Of a stretch of 64,000 nt of DNA, positions 50,238 to 63,125 are shown in pieces. The stretch comes from Amanita rubescens (Eukaryota; Basidiomycota; Agaricomycetes; Agaricales; Amanitaceae). A program made the position numbers and the translations under genes. The notes below the pieces were generated by a model. It worked only from the letters and a program-made list of their open reading frames with translations. It ran no database searches and was not told where the DNA came from. The first letter of the stretch is position 1; the number at the start of each line of letters is the position of its first letter. The stretch spans positions 62,001 to 126,000 of the forward strand of contig WION01000110.1 of assembly GCA_015039365.1 (NCBI GenBank), read 5' to 3'.

Positions 50238-51227
50238 ATGTTTTATCTTATCGGCCTCGGTCTCTGCGACGAATCTGATATCACTCTTCGTGGCCTCAAT
50301 GCCATCCGAGGTGCCTCACGCGTATATCTCGAAGCTTACACGTCGATCTTGATGGTACCAAAGGAACGACTCGAGAATTTCTACCAGAAAACTCTCATTC
50401 TTGCGGATAGAGAAACGGTGGAGTCCAACGCGGACGAGATACTCAGCGGAGCAGATAAAGAAGACGTGGCTTTGTTAGTCGTGGGCGATCCATTTGGGTG
50501 CGTCTCCGTCCGTTGTGAAATATCCGAGTCTAACAGCGGAATTCATCGCAGTGCTACAACCCATACAGATATCATTCTACGCGCCAGACACCTTAACATC
50601 CCCACCCAGATCATCCATAACGCTTCCATTCTCACCGCTGTCGGTTCAAGCGGCCTTCAGCTATACAACTTTGGCCAGACCGTCTCTCTCGTATTCTTCA
50701 CACCCTCCTGGCGTCCATCTTCATTTTATCATCGAATATCAGAAAATGCAAAGCTCGGATTACACACCCTCGTGTTATTGGACATTAAAGTCAAAGAACA
50801 GAGCGAGGAAAACTTGGCGAGAGGAAGGAAGATCTACGAACCTCCGAGATACATGTCTATTCCGACCGCGTTGGAACAGATGAAGGAGGTGGAGGAGGAA
50901 GTGGGCGAAGGCATATTAGACCCGAAAAAAACGCTTGTCATCGCATTGTCGCGGATGGGCGCACATCCACCACCATCGTCGTCCGCCAGCGATGATCATG
51001 CTCCTAATTTGTCATATGATGGGGAGCGTATTGTGTCTGGTACGCTTGACGACCTGTTATCGGTCCCTCCGGAAGATCACCAACGGGTCTTTGGATCACC
51101 GCTTCATAGCCTGATTGTGGTGGGGAAAAGACTCCATGTGCTAGAAGCGGAATTTGCAGAAGCTTTCGCTGTGAACAAGGAAAATTGGAGAAGAGTGGCA
51201 AAGGAGTATGGTGTCGCACTAGGATAA
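50238..51227 (+). CDS. DPH5: Diphthine (methyl ester) synthase
   Basis: ATG at 50238. The enzyme uses S-adenosylmethionine to methylate the modified histidine precursor of elongation factor 2 in diphthamide synthesis, in the cytosol. Visible motifs: MFYLIGLGLCDESDITLRGL, VYLEAYTS, LLVVGDPFG, TTHTDIILRA, IIHNASILTAVG, GLQLYNFGQTVSLVFF, ALSRMG and GTLDDLL near the C-terminus. A 54-nt GT-AG intron (50498-50551) fits best, joining GDPFG to ATTHTD. It is a multiple of three and has no stop, so an unspliced frame also stays open. Spliced length is about 311 residues, slightly longer than typical because of an insertion after residue about 245. The next gene upstream is divergent, 290 bp away. Confidence 0.93.
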   Translation: MFYLIGLGLCDESDITLRGLNAIRGASRVYLEAYTSILMVPKERLENFYQKTLILADRETVESNADEILSGADKEDVALLVVGDPFGCVSVRCEISESNSGIHRSATTHTDIILRARHLNIPTQIIHNASILTAVGSSGLQLYNFGQTVSLVFFTPSWRPSSFYHRISENAKLGLHTLVLLDIKVKEQSEENLARGRKIYEPPRYMSIPTALEQMKEVEEEVGEGILDPKKTLVIALSRMGAHPPPSSSASDDHAPNLSYDGERIVSGTLDDLLSVPPEDHQRVFGSPLHSLIVVGKRLHVLEAEFAEAFAVNKENWRRVAKEYGVALG

Positions 51228-51329
51228 CTTGGAGTTCACATCTTGCTTAGTATATCATCCATCGGATCATGTTTACTCGTCGCCCGATGTAGTATATCAT
51301 GTATATTTAAAGGGAGGCTGTGTTGCTAT

Positions 51330-51850
51330 AGAGACAAACCAGGACGCTTCGCCGTTTCTGTCCCTGGTCTCAGAGTAATAAAGCGCGACGGTTCTGATAG
51401 GATGTACAGCACAAGTTGGATCCAAGGATAATGATAGGTACGTCGACACCCGGCAATGTTCGACCCTGACTAACAGGAGAGGAAGTAAGAATGTAGGTTG
51501 AGTTTTGACTGAAACGGCGGCAATTGTGAAAGTTCGCTTAAAATGCGCAAGAGTGGATTCGTGAGTTGTATCGGTTATCAGTTCCTGACTCTACAAAACA
51601 GGACAAGGTTTAGATTAGCCGCGTATGCAGGGAATGTGAGACGCACCGTGGTCAGCATGGGCTCAGCGGCAATTTCACCGACCTCTGGCAGTCAGACAGC
51701 TTGCCAGTCTCTCACTCGGACACCCTTATCTATATCATGAGCGTCGTCTTCTCCAGCACGCAATGCACGCGTTCTCCAAAACGGGCTACGTATTGGCAAT
51801 CATTAGCAGCAACTTTGTTCTCTACCTGTGCGATTCGCAGCGACGGATAG
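51330..51850 (-). pseudogene. Decayed copy A of a duplicated segment
   Basis: This interval is similar in order and sequence to 59512-59930 (shared gacgcttcgccgtttctg, ctctacaaaacagga, gtcgtcttctccagcacgca). On the minus strand short blocks such as QYVARFGERVHCVLEKTT remain, with stops between them. It is probably the remnant of a duplicated gene; the family is not recognised. Confidence 0.4.
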
Positions 51851-54142
51851 GAAGAGCGACGTCAGTCCGCTAGGATTACAGCACAATCGCGCATCACACG
51901 TACCTTCAAGGCCGTTGTCTGTCCCTTCTTACGATCCACGATCAAGTCTTTTCAATCATGCGGCGGGTGACAGTGGTAATGACTTGAGGGAGAATCATGC
52001 TCCACTTGTCATTCTTACTATCCTCTAGGAATAACCTCCGCCAGTGGAGTAGACTTGTGGCTGGTCAGGCCAACTGCGAGATAAAGCGAGCGCTCGAAGA
52101 AACAAAGGGCAGCAACTTGATTTGGGGGGCGAAGACCCGGCGCATTGTTGGGCACGAACTGATCCTGTACTTTCTCTGGCAGTGAACGACGGCCAGGAAC
52201 GACGGCCTACTAACGCTTTCGATGAGGCTAGAAATTATAAGTCAGTTTTTCGAAAATCCTTGACTGTAAGGAACTGGTCACCTTCGAGTACGTGCGGTTT
52301 TTTATAAACCATCCCGTTCTTGTTAACGCACCGGTCCAATGTCGTTAATTAGATGATAACCAAGACATTTTCTGCCACGGTGCGCATTCCACGTCGCCCT
52401 CAAGTTTCCCAAGCCGTGGGATCCAAAGAGACGAGGGCTAGCGGCCAGGCGACAATCGGGAAGCTCGCATGCTCTGGTACAGCGTCCTTTGAAGAAGGTT
52501 GCATATATATTAAATAGAAAATAGGTGACTAATGAGCAGCCAAGTTGGTATACGCCAGAGCTGAGGTGCGACGTAATTTTTGGTGACTCCAGAATAGCCC
52601 TGAATCGTATCGATAAGTTAGTCACAGGATATTTTTTTTCAACTGTCTTCAACGCTGGGGTGAAGTGTTGACGAGACGACAACTCCTCTGTAAGACCGAA
52701 AAGTTATCCCCAAGGCGAAACATCTCATCGAGTCATTTGATTCATCAGCCGTACAGTGAAACTCCACGTCATTTACATTCCCTGCAAAAAGAAGGAATCG
52801 TTAGTAAACAAAATTTCCATATCGACGTTCTTACCTTTCTCGCACACCATCAGATTTGGTTTGACATAACATTTTCCCTGCACCTTTAGAGCACTGCGCA
52901 AGGCACAGACAGGCACAAGGTCCATCCGTTCAATTCATTCGGGATTCGCAAATTAAAATTGGTCAAGCAGACTTGAAGTCGTGAGGCAGTTGTGACAACT
53001 CGTGTGCGTGCTGTGGTCTAGAACTTTGGAATTCCGTGAAAAAGATGGGTTAACTTTTCGCCTTGGCACGTCAATCGCGTATAGTTGAACCATCTCCTTG
53101 CGATATGACAATAGGGGTCGTTTAGTTAGTTCATACGCGCTTGTTGAAGCCGAGAAAGGAAACCGAACAAACAAGCGTAACGCGTAACGTCCGCGGCCCG
53201 GAACGGCACCCACATCTTAAGCTTATCTTGTGGCACAGCGGCTTCTATCCTCCTTCACGAAGAACACGCTCGGAAAGAACCCTTCCTTTCTAACATCATC
53301 AAAACTGACGCATTAGCTCATATCCGAATTGCCGTACCTGCGACATGTGTCATCCATAAAGTACAAGGATTCCATATTTAGCACGGTTGGCACACACTTG
53401 ATATAAAGTTCCGAGTCGCGCGACCTCCTGGCCGTTGGTTCCTGAGGCACGCTCACACCTTATCTCCACTCGTAACTGGTAATAATAATAAACCTCCGTT
53501 AACGTACACTAGAGATAGAGAGTGCAACTTTGTTTCTTTCATACACAATATATACATTAAAAAAATACCGAGTATACGTATAGAGAATCTCACAATCCGC
53601 TAGTTAGCGCTGTTTTTGACAGTTTTTGTACGGGTAGTGTAGTAGATGCAGTAGAACATTTGAAGAAAATTAGATTGTAAGAAGAAAAGAAAGGAGACTC
53701 GGCATGTATGTACTTGGCGCATTCTTGGTTGTTGAATAGAAACCTTCTATAGATGTTGTTTGTTGTACGACGCGAAAAGGAATGAATGGATCGGACGCCC
53801 AAGTGCTCGTGTAAGTCGTGTTCGTATTTCGTTTGTCTAAATATGATAATACAACCCCGTCAGCTCCTCTCTCTCTCCATCAATTATAATCAAAACCACG
53901 CACCACCGAAACCGAAAAACTCGCACCAACACCCGACGCCGCTACTAAAAACCAGAAGAAGAAAAAAGAAGACAGAAATACAACCGCAACCTAGTAGGTA
54001 TAGATCAAAGAAATCATTCCTTCAACCCCAAAAAAAAAAAATTCAAAGAAAAAAAAAACAAATCGAGGGACACGGTATAGGAAGCGAGCAGTTGGATATA
54101 TATATAAAAAAACACTTCTTTTTGTTTTTCGTTCGTTTGAGT
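51851..54142. other. Long stretch without a supported gene
   Basis: Several short frames exist (for example minus 52323-52682 and minus 52953-53213) but none shows a recognisable domain or splice-consistent continuation. The last 150 bp (53990-54120) is A-rich downstream sequence of the transporter gene. Confidence 0.4.
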
Positions 54143-57100
54143 CTATGATTGGTGGACGGGAATTCCACCAGATGGAACCGCCCTGAACGCCTTCCTCCTC
54201 CAATCCACGTCTAAAAAAGACAAATTAACCAAGGCGACACAAGGGACAAGCAAACTGCACTCACTATTCATAAACACGGTATTCCCCCACCAATTCACCT
54301 GAATCGTTCCCCCTTTAGGAAACTGCAACGTGAAAAAGATAAAAATCAACGAAATCACAGTCCCACTATCCATCGCCGCACTGGTAACATAGTTAAACTT
54401 GCTCCACCAAGCGAAATTGCGTTTCCTAATCAAATACTGGAAAATGAAACCAACGAGGAACCAAGACGAATAGTTGATACCCGTCGCGGGCGGAATGGCC
54501 GATACGCCGTTAAGAATGACAGGTGTGCTAACCCATCGAACCCAAGACTGCGGATACCGCCTAGCATAGAGCCAAAACGGTAACGGGAGAAACACGCCGA
54601 CGATGATAGCGTACAATTGCGGGTGGTATATCGATCCAGCGCCAAACTGTCGGCTGGGACCGATCAAGCCCCAGATAGCCGAAGCGGTAAAAAAGACTTG
54701 ATTGTGCGGGCAAGTGAGGAAACTCGCTTGAGTAGGCGTACAGATATCCGCCACGTTTGCGAATATCCACTGTTTCACTCCGATTTGGACAAACGCCGCC
54801 AAGACGGTTGCGACTAGCTGCGCTACGAACGTCGCGCGGGGTGGGACTTTGATGTAATGACCCAATTTGAGATCTTGCACGAAAGATGTTGCTTCAGTTA
54901 GAGTTTGCACGGAATAAGCCTTGAACACCATATTCGCGAATGGGTTTCCGGGGAGGAGTGTGCCGGGGATGATTTGCGCCAACAGGTTGAGCGTAATCCC
55001 TTGCCCCGTCATTGCATAAATGAACCCCGACGGAAGGACATACAACACCGGCAACGCCACTGAAAGGAGCAAACTCCACACCGGCATACCCGTATTCCAT
55101 ACTTCTACCGCGACGATCGCCATGGCGAAAAAGACGCAAAATACACATAGGTACCACCAATCGGGGACTTCGGGGTAGTTTCGCATTAGTTTGAAGTGAA
55201 TGTCGTCCGCTTCGACGCGGATCCGTTTGAGGCCGTTGAGCAGTGTCCGGCCGTGATAGAGGAGGGTATGGACAATCACGCAGGTGGATAGTGCGAACGC
55301 GATTAGGTAGGTCATGGCGTAAGTTGCGGGGAGGAAAAGCGGGGAGTAATCACTGTAAGCTTGCGGGTCGAATAAGTCTTTGGGAGTTAGAACGCGCGTG
55401 ATATTGTAAACTTTGCCGAATCGGTCATAAGGGTTATTATCGGATATAGGGAAATATGCAAGATACCAGCTCTGGAACGGGAGGATTTTAGAATGTGAAA
55501 ACAGGGAGAAAAAAAAGACGGGGCTCACGTTGGTATAGTACAATGCTGGAGTTAGGATCCAGAAGAACAACACGAATCCAATGAATATCTGGAATTGAGC
55601 CCACCACGGAACCATGAGCGGACTACCTGTCCACGTGATTTGGCTCCAATCAAAAGTGAGCAAGGACATGCCCAAGCCAGAACGGACACCGAACAGCTGA
55701 TTGACGACAACGTTATTTGGCGCAGCCCAGCATATAAACGAAAACACGGAAAGTGCCTCGAACAGATATCCTAAGAACGCGCGAATATCAGCTTCAATTC
55801 CCAGAAAAACAAAAAAAAGAAACCACACTCACCCGGAAGGAAGAAAAACAAAAACGCAGCCACAAGCACAATAATAAAATACCTATACCTCGACAACGGC
55901 CTCCTAGTCAACCTTCCCAAAAACCCAAAAGGACCCTCCTCCCCACTCGCATCATCATCTTCCTCCGCATGCAACGTATTCAACAACGTACAAGCCACCA
56001 AATTCTGCGGCCACACCATACTAGCCGGCCAAACCAAAAACCGCCTACACAACCCCGCCAATCCGAACCCAGTCAACTGCGTCGCCAGCACAAGCACGAG
56101 CTGGAACCAATACCCAACATCCAGGTTGTAAAACTTTTCAGAGGTAACAATGGCGTTGAGGGCGTACGGACTGCCGACGGCGACGTTGGCCATGATGTAG
56201 ACTAGTACGTGTTCCTTGATGTTCCATGGCCCGGGGTTGAGGGAGAATTCGAGGACGTGGGGGATAGTCATTGGACTGACTAGCCGAACCAAGGGGGTTG
56301 GGAGGGAGGCGGGTACGTAAGCGGGTGGGAGGTGAGGTACTGGGACGCGGTAGGATGCGATGGGGAGGGAGAAGGCGAGGAATTTACCCATTGGGTAGGA
56401 TATGAGGAGGAGGACTAGGGGTACGACGGTAGGTGCCGGTGAGCGGAAGTTGAAGAATACGTTGAGGGCTCTGGGGGGGAATGCGGGGTTAGTGCGGAAA
56501 ATAAGATGGAATAAAAATACTCACCCTCCGACTGTACATAGGAATAGACCGATAAACCACATTCGGATCGTCATAGCTGGCATATCTGGGTCGTCAATGT
56601 TGGATACGGACGCCCTAACTTCAGGGTATGGACTATCCTCTTCTTCAATCGCATCTAGGTCGAGTTCCATCCTACGAGGGGAGAAAGAAAATGGGTTCAG
56701 CGACGTGGTCGACATGGAGGAATGGAACGAGGAGAACGAAGGAAGGTGTTAAGAAGGGAGCGGAGGGCTGTCAAAAGCTGACAACCTTCTTCTTTGGCTG
56801 AGGGCATCAAGCCAAGAAGCCCTAACGAGAATCCGAGCGGATCGTCGCAATGAAACACCAAACTCACTTGATAGATCCTTCCCTGCTCGTTGCGTCCTCC
56901 TCCAACATGCTCGGGGTGAGGCTCATGCTCTCCGGGATTGACGGCGGTTGACCTTTAGACCTGACTTTCACATCTTCCATCATAGTTCGATCCATGTCGT
57001 CTGAGAAACCACATTCCGCATTCCCGGCAGCGCTTATCGGAGCGCTGACGATGCTTTCCCCGCGTCCCCGCGTGACGGGGATAGACCTTGTACTGAAGTC

Positions 57101-57610
57101 CGGTTCACTACCGTCCTCTAGCTCGCGGTTTGGCAAACTGATCCTGACTTCTTTCGAAGAACCGGGGCGGACACTCGTGTTGAGGCGTTTGAGTCTATAT
57201 GGATCGTTTTCTGCTGGGTTAGAGTGGGAAGCGGTTGAAGGGGGGGATTGCGGGGGTGGTTGTAGTTGATAAGGTAATGGTTGTAGGTGGGATGGAGATG
57301 AATAGACTGATTCGGCGGGGAAGCGAGAGTATGATGGGTCGAATGTGGGAGAAGGAAATGTGACGTTGGCAGCAGCTGTGGTGGATGGGCGGTTGAGAGA
57401 CTGGTGGTCGTCTAGAGGATTTGGGTCTGGATTTTGACCTGCTGCTCGTCTGGGATCTGTACTGGGAGGTAGAAAGGCAAAGACATCTTCGTCCTCCGAT
57501 TCTTCTTCGTACTCTTCGTCATACTCGGGATATTGCCCTGGGTTATACGTAGTAGGTCGCTGGTGAGCTAAAGAAAAAGCGTCAGAGACTGGACGGGGAG
57601 GGGGAGACAT
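54143..57610 (-). CDS. OPT-family oligopeptide transporter
   Basis: ATG at 57610, stop at 54143-54145, with at least six introns. A long acidic, Ser/Pro-rich cytosolic N-terminus (about 250 residues) precedes the membrane part. The transporter core starts at TIRMWFIGLFLCTVGG. It carries hallmark blocks of the OPT family: IPHVLEFSLNPGPWNIKEHV, SFICWAAPNNVVVNQLFG, FDWSQITWTGSPL, PGNPFANMVFKAYS, DLKLGHYIKVPPRATF, PLPFWLYARRYP and FNYVTSAAMDSGT. About 12-16 hydrophobic segments are visible. The proteins import tetra/pentapeptides or glutathione-like substrates at the plasma membrane with protons; the substrate here is not known. The end, NNVDWRRKAFRAVPSGG, is joined by a 53-nt intron. Confidence 0.92.
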
Positions 57611-59263
57611 GGCTAAAGCGCCAGCTCAGAAGGGGGAGAGAACGAGACTTTGAGAGAAAGAGAGTAGTGAGGCTGGGAAGTTTGAACCAGGCACGGGTGA
57701 TGTGCCTGGCATGTGTGCCCACAGCCACGCCCGCAAGAAACCTGTCACTCTAGTCCTTTCTAGCTCTTCACTATCCGTTCTTCTTTACTGTTCACTCAAT
57801 GCTCGTGTCAGGCACTCTCCAACATCCGGGTTCCTGGCTGATTTAAACCGAATAATAATGCACAGCCTCCACATAGTCCCCGAGCTGTGTACTATCTGTG
57901 TTCGATCACTTTTCCAGTGTTGATCATGTCGTCACAGACCAACACCGTCTTTGAATATTTGAATACGTAGTGAGACAGGACAACGGCACTAACGAATGGC
58001 GCAATTACATAAGCCGTACAGCTATCTTTAGACGACTACTACTATCCCCTCGGATATGGGCGGCCACTTCCAGGACGAAATCTCTCTTTTGTGTCTCGGT
58101 CAGAGTTGCACACGTCCCTCGGCAATGCACCGTGCTCCATTCCACTTCACTCTGCGTAGATGCCACCTAATCAGTCCATCGTCAAGCTCGCTTCTCTCAG
58201 TATCGCCTTGCCCATTCCCTGGATTATTTTACGCGGTTGTAATCATTCCTTGCGCCGGGTGTCGTGAGAGAATGGCCAATACAACCATTGCCAAGGAAAG
58301 CGGGAGAATAGAAACGGCTTGATCTGACGGCACTGTCCTCCAACAAATTCTGCGTAATACGCCATATGCTATATTGCGACAAGTTATTTACACTTTGTAA
58401 TACGGGCCCGTTGGCAAATTTACGAGAAAGCACCGGAAAACACTCTGTCAAATTTGTGCCACACATATTCAATGGCTTTAGTAACATTGCGTTCACGAAA
58501 GACCCAGTCAATGACCCTTATCCAATCTCCGACTCTGACGCAACTTGTGATTAGACATGCGGCGTTTCAAGGGCAGGATACCCTGCCCCGGATTTGGATG
58601 AAGGCTCGTTATCCTGAGCCTGGTTGAACCTTTATCGATTATCATTTAGGATGGCGCTGTCTTCGGCGTGATGCAGTCTTTTTAAAACTTGCAGTTCGTC
58701 TCTTTTGGATATCTGCATTAGCCACTTCCTGCCCATATCGAATAAAAGTCAATGATTCCTATTGCAACTCGAACGAATTATTTACACTTCCTTGCTACGC
58801 TAATGACAGCGATACATCCCCATGCACGAAACATGGGAAAGGCATGTTAAGGGAGGAGAAGAAAAAAACCGAGTCGGTCAGCGACCCGCGCTTGAACCGA
58901 ATAACATACTTGGCCGACGTAATCGCCGATTCATCGGCACTACCCCCATTCACTTTGTCAATCCTCATCGAAACCATATCTTCAAACTTGACCTGATTCG
59001 CACCGTCCAGACAGGTCATTGGTCAAAGACTTTAGCAAAAAAAAGTAGCAACACACCGGGCGATACGTGCTCTTCGGATGATACATTTCTCCTCAGAAGA
59101 ACTGGGTCAGGATTGAGAGGCGGCAGGTGCATATCTAGGCTCTGCCTAGTCGCAGGTTTGTAGATTCTGGCAGTAGATTAGAGGACGTAGATAGAGGAGG
59201 CGTATATCAGGCGATGGGAACAGGAAGGGATTGCAGCACCTTCGTGCTACCATAACACGTGCC
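57611..59263. other. Long stretch without a supported gene
   Basis: Short frames only. A minus-strand frame at 58795-59019 (VKFEDMVSMRIDKVNGGSAD) is slightly protein-like and may be an exon of the decayed gene to its right, but I cannot connect it. Confidence 0.35.
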
Positions 59264-59937
59264 TCACCCACCTCGTATCCACCGCGACTCGGCATCTTTG
59301 CCTAAAACATTAAAAGGACATGTAAGCGTTGGAAAACAAAACTTGTGCGGTTTTCTTGACTTTGAGGTCGAATTGAGCCTTACGCTGTCATTCAGTACTG
59401 CGGGTCGATGAAATGTCCCGTGGAGATAATACCGAAACATGTCTGTGCGGAACAGCCTTGTGAAAGTCCGTCGCTCATGAGCTCTCAATATGTTGCCTGT
59501 CATGCCTGTCATGAAGGACGCTTCGCCGTTTCTGGAGTCATAATACGCAGCGGTTGATCCGAGGGTAGTGATAGGCACGTCAACACCTGGCAAAAGTCAG
59601 ACCCTGGCTAAGAGATGAGGAAGTTGGAGTGAATGACGTGTGAAACTTCCTTTAAAATGCGCAGGAATGAATTCGTGGGTGGTACCAGTTCCTGTCTCTA
59701 CAAAACAGGATCAGGTTTAGATTAGCTGCGTTAAATAGGGAAGGTGAGTTACACCGTAGTCAGCAGTGGGTCAACGGCACGACAGCTTGGGAGCGGATTC
59801 TCACTCGGATATCCTATGACCGTCGTCTTCTCCAGCACGCAATCCACGCGCTCTCCAAAACAGGCCACGTATTGGCGAACCTCGGGGCCATTTAGCAGTA
59901 CCTTGGCCATTCGTTCCTTCTTACGAACCACGATCAC
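59264..59937 (-). pseudogene. Copy B of the duplicated segment, partly open gene remnant
   Basis: Minus-strand blocks MAKVLLNGPEVRQYVACFGE, RVDCVLEKTTVIGYPSEN and, after a gap, GVDVPITTLGSTAAYYD and SRNGEASFMTGMTGNI are open and look like exons of one protein. The matching interval at 51330-51850 is more decayed. The family was not recognised. Confidence 0.4.
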
Positions 59938-60685
59938 TCGGGCTTACGCGCTTGCTTTGTTTCTTATCCTGGTTGGGAAAGCCGACGTCGTCGTGATTTC
60001 CCTGAATCTGGGGATTCAAGGTGACATTGATGACCGTCGCTGGCCTGAGGGTCCATACTAGACGTTTCGAGAAAGAGCTAGAATGGCCTGAAGACAGGGT
60101 ACGCGCGTTGCCAGATGGAGAATAAGTTATCCAAATACGTACAATTGTCGGACTGTCGCCTACTATCGCACGGTCACTTGGCGAGCTTGACGCACTTTAT
60201 CTAGACTCCGAGTCGCCCGCTGCCCTACACGCACCGCTTCATGTACCAGCAGGTCAAGTCACATCAGACTCACCACGTTGTGGATCTTTTGATCCCGAGT
60301 CACATCACGTCCAGACATGTGACTGTCACTCATTGCCTTTGTCGAGGCACAAATTCAGTTTTAAACACATACCCTTTCATGGTTGTTGTCAACACCAATT
60401 TCTTAGCTATTGCAGGGTTGGTATGTATGTGGTATATGATACCTTTAACATCTAAGGAGAGGACTCCTGCAATTTCCAATCATGGTTCATATTTCATTTG
60501 TGTAGCTACCAACCTGTCCCTGAATATATTTCCAACAATCATATATGTATGTATATGTCTGACAAAAGAAACTTTGAGACAGATGCATGAATAACCAAAG
60601 GAAGGCAACTGATCTATGTACAAAATATGAGCTCAATGCAAAGGCAATGCAGCCAGTTAATCACTTGAATATCATGCTGTAAGTT
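59938..60685. other. No gene recognised
   Basis: The GC content drops from about 60250 onward and the sequence becomes AT-rich and repeat-like. No motif seen. Confidence 0.4.
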
Positions 60686-60946
60686 TCACCCTGCCATAAA
60701 TTGTCCATAAGTAGTCCATGACTGCAAAGTATGTACATGCCTACCATCAATGCGAGTCACCTGGCTATAGAGTAATGTGACCAAATTTTGATGGTCAGAG
60801 CACATAAATTCAGGGGTAATCTCCCTCTTCAGCTTCTGAACATAGCCTTTTTGCTTGTATTGATCCAAGGCATCAGTGACTGATGGCAAAAATGTTTTAT
60901 TGATCCAAAAGGATAGCTTGGCAATGATAATAATTGCTTCAAAGTT
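60686..60946 (-). pseudogene. Short protein-like remnant
   Basis: The minus-strand frame reads AKLSFWINKTFLPSVTDALD then LKREITPEFMCSDHQNLVTL and ends TYGQFMAG. It looks like one exon of a protein with an acidic/His block (CSDHQN), perhaps transposon-derived. There is no partner exon I can support and no family name. Confidence 0.3.
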
Positions 60947-61389
60947 TAAGCATAAATACAGTAAATGAAAAGGAATACTTTACAAACTAAGAGCTGGCAA
61001 TCAGTAGGCTTTTTGCAATTGCATCAGTTGTGTACCATATGTGAAAAAAAGAATAAAAATACCTTGATGGAAAAGTGCTTGTGCTTGTCTCCAAACAGGG
61101 AGAAAAGTTCATACTGGTTACATATGAGATAGAGTAAATCATCCAATATGCATGTCATAAGACCTACAGACTAGCATGAAGATTGGTATTAAAATCAATA
61201 CCTCATGAACCTGCTTCACTCACCTGAAAATCAAGGAAAGTGATATAAGTGAGAGGAATGTTGAAGTGTGTAGTTGAAATGAAATCTTACAATCTATGAT
61301 GATAATAATGTAAAGGGAAGACAATTGGAAAAGATAGGACAACATGCTCACTTTCTGAGATGTAATGATTCATCAGACATTCATAAATT

Positions 61390-63125
61390 GAGGTATGCTG
61401 AGAATGCAGGTCAGAAAATTTGTGATGTCACTCACAAGCTGTTGGTCAAAGGGAAGATGTGATGAGACTGTTTCACAAAATGTGCAATGTCACTCACTCC
61501 CTATTGGTCATGTATGAGATTGCTCATTACAAAATCAATGTCACTCACTTCCTGTTGGTCATAAGAAAAGATGTGATGAGATTGCCACAAAACATGCAGT
61601 CTCACTCACTTCCTGTTGTCCATAGGAGAAGATGTGATGAGATTTTACAAAATTTGCAATGTCACTCACAAGCTGTTTGTTATAGGGAAAGATGTGATAG
61701 GCTGCCTTTCACAAAATGTGCAATTGCTCACTTGCTGTTGGTACTGGGTTAAGATGTGTTAATGTTGAAATGTGCAATGTCACTCACTTCCTGTTGGTGA
61801 TAGATAAGGATATGAAGGGGTTGTCTTTCACAAAATGTGCAATATCACTCACAAACTAGGAAAAGATATGATGAGACTGGCTTTCACAAAATATGTAATT
61901 CCTCACTTGCTGATTGGAAAAGATGCAATGAGACTGCCTTCCACAAAATCTGCAATGTCACTCACAAACTGATTGTGATATAAAATGTAATGAGATTGCC
62001 TTTCACAGAATGTGCAACCCCACTCACTCCCTTGATTGGAAAAGATGTATCATGTGGACTTTCTTTGTGTAATGTCACTCACTCCCTGTTGGTGATCAGG
62101 AAAGATGTGATGAGACCATCTTAATGTGCAATGTCACTGACAAACTGTTGGTGGTGCCAAAAGATGTGATGTGGCTGCCTGTCACAAAATCTGCAATATC
62201 ACTCACAGACTGTTGGCAATAGGAAAAGATGTGATGAGACTGCCTTTCACAAAGTGTCCAATGACACTCACTCCCTGTTGGTGATAGGAAAAGATATGGT
62301 GAGACTATCTTTCACCAAATGTGCAATGTCACTGACAAACTGTTGGTGATAGGAAAAGATGTGATGAGGCTGCCTTTCACAAAAGCTGCAATGTCACTCA
62401 CTCGCTGTTGGTGAGAAGAAAAAATGTGATGAGACTGCCTTTCATAAAATGTGCAACTTGTCACTCACTCCCTGTTGGCAATAGGAGAGGATATGATGAG
62501 AATGCCTTCCTCAAAAGGTGTAATGTTACTCACTTCCTGTTGGTGATTGGAAAGGATACATATGATGACAAAATGTGCAACATCACTCACAAGCTGTTGC
62601 TCAAAGGAAAAGATATGATGAGACTACCCTTTACAAAAATTTAAATGTGCAATGTCACTCACTCCCTATTGGTGATGGGAAAAGATGTGATGAGACTGCC
62701 TTCCACAAAATCTGACATGTCACTCACAAGCTGTTGGTGATAGGAAAAGATGTGATAAGATTGCCTTTCACAAAATGTGCAATGTTGCTCACTCCCTGTT
62801 GGTGATAGGAAATGATCTGACAATACTGCCTTCCACAAATTTGCAATGTCACTCACTCCCTGTTGGTGATAGGAAAACATATGATGAGACTGCCTATCAC
62901 AAAATCTGCAATGTCACTTGCTTGCTGTTTGTCAAATAGAAAAGATATGGTGATCAGAATAGACTGTCTTTCACAAATTTGCAATGTCCCTCACTTGCTG
63001 TTCATCATATGAAAGATGTAATTAGTAAGACTGCCTTTCACCAAATATTCAATCTGACTCACTCCCTGTTGATCATAGGAAAAGGTGTGATGACACTGCC
63101 TTCCAACAAAATTCTCTAATGGTGC
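61390..63125. repeat. Large minisatellite, unit about 65 bp
   Basis: Roughly 26 imperfect tandem units. The core reads aatgtcactcactccctgtt, then ggtgataggaaaagatgtga, then tgagactgcctttcacaaaa, then tgtgc. Units differ by substitutions and small deletions, and some are truncated. No open frame runs across units. The array appears to start near 61390 after scattered half units. Confidence 0.85.

Noticed and set aside
61390..63125. CRISPR array
   Set aside because: Units are contiguous, about 65 bp and diverged throughout, with no constant repeat/variable spacer pattern; the genome is eukaryotic.
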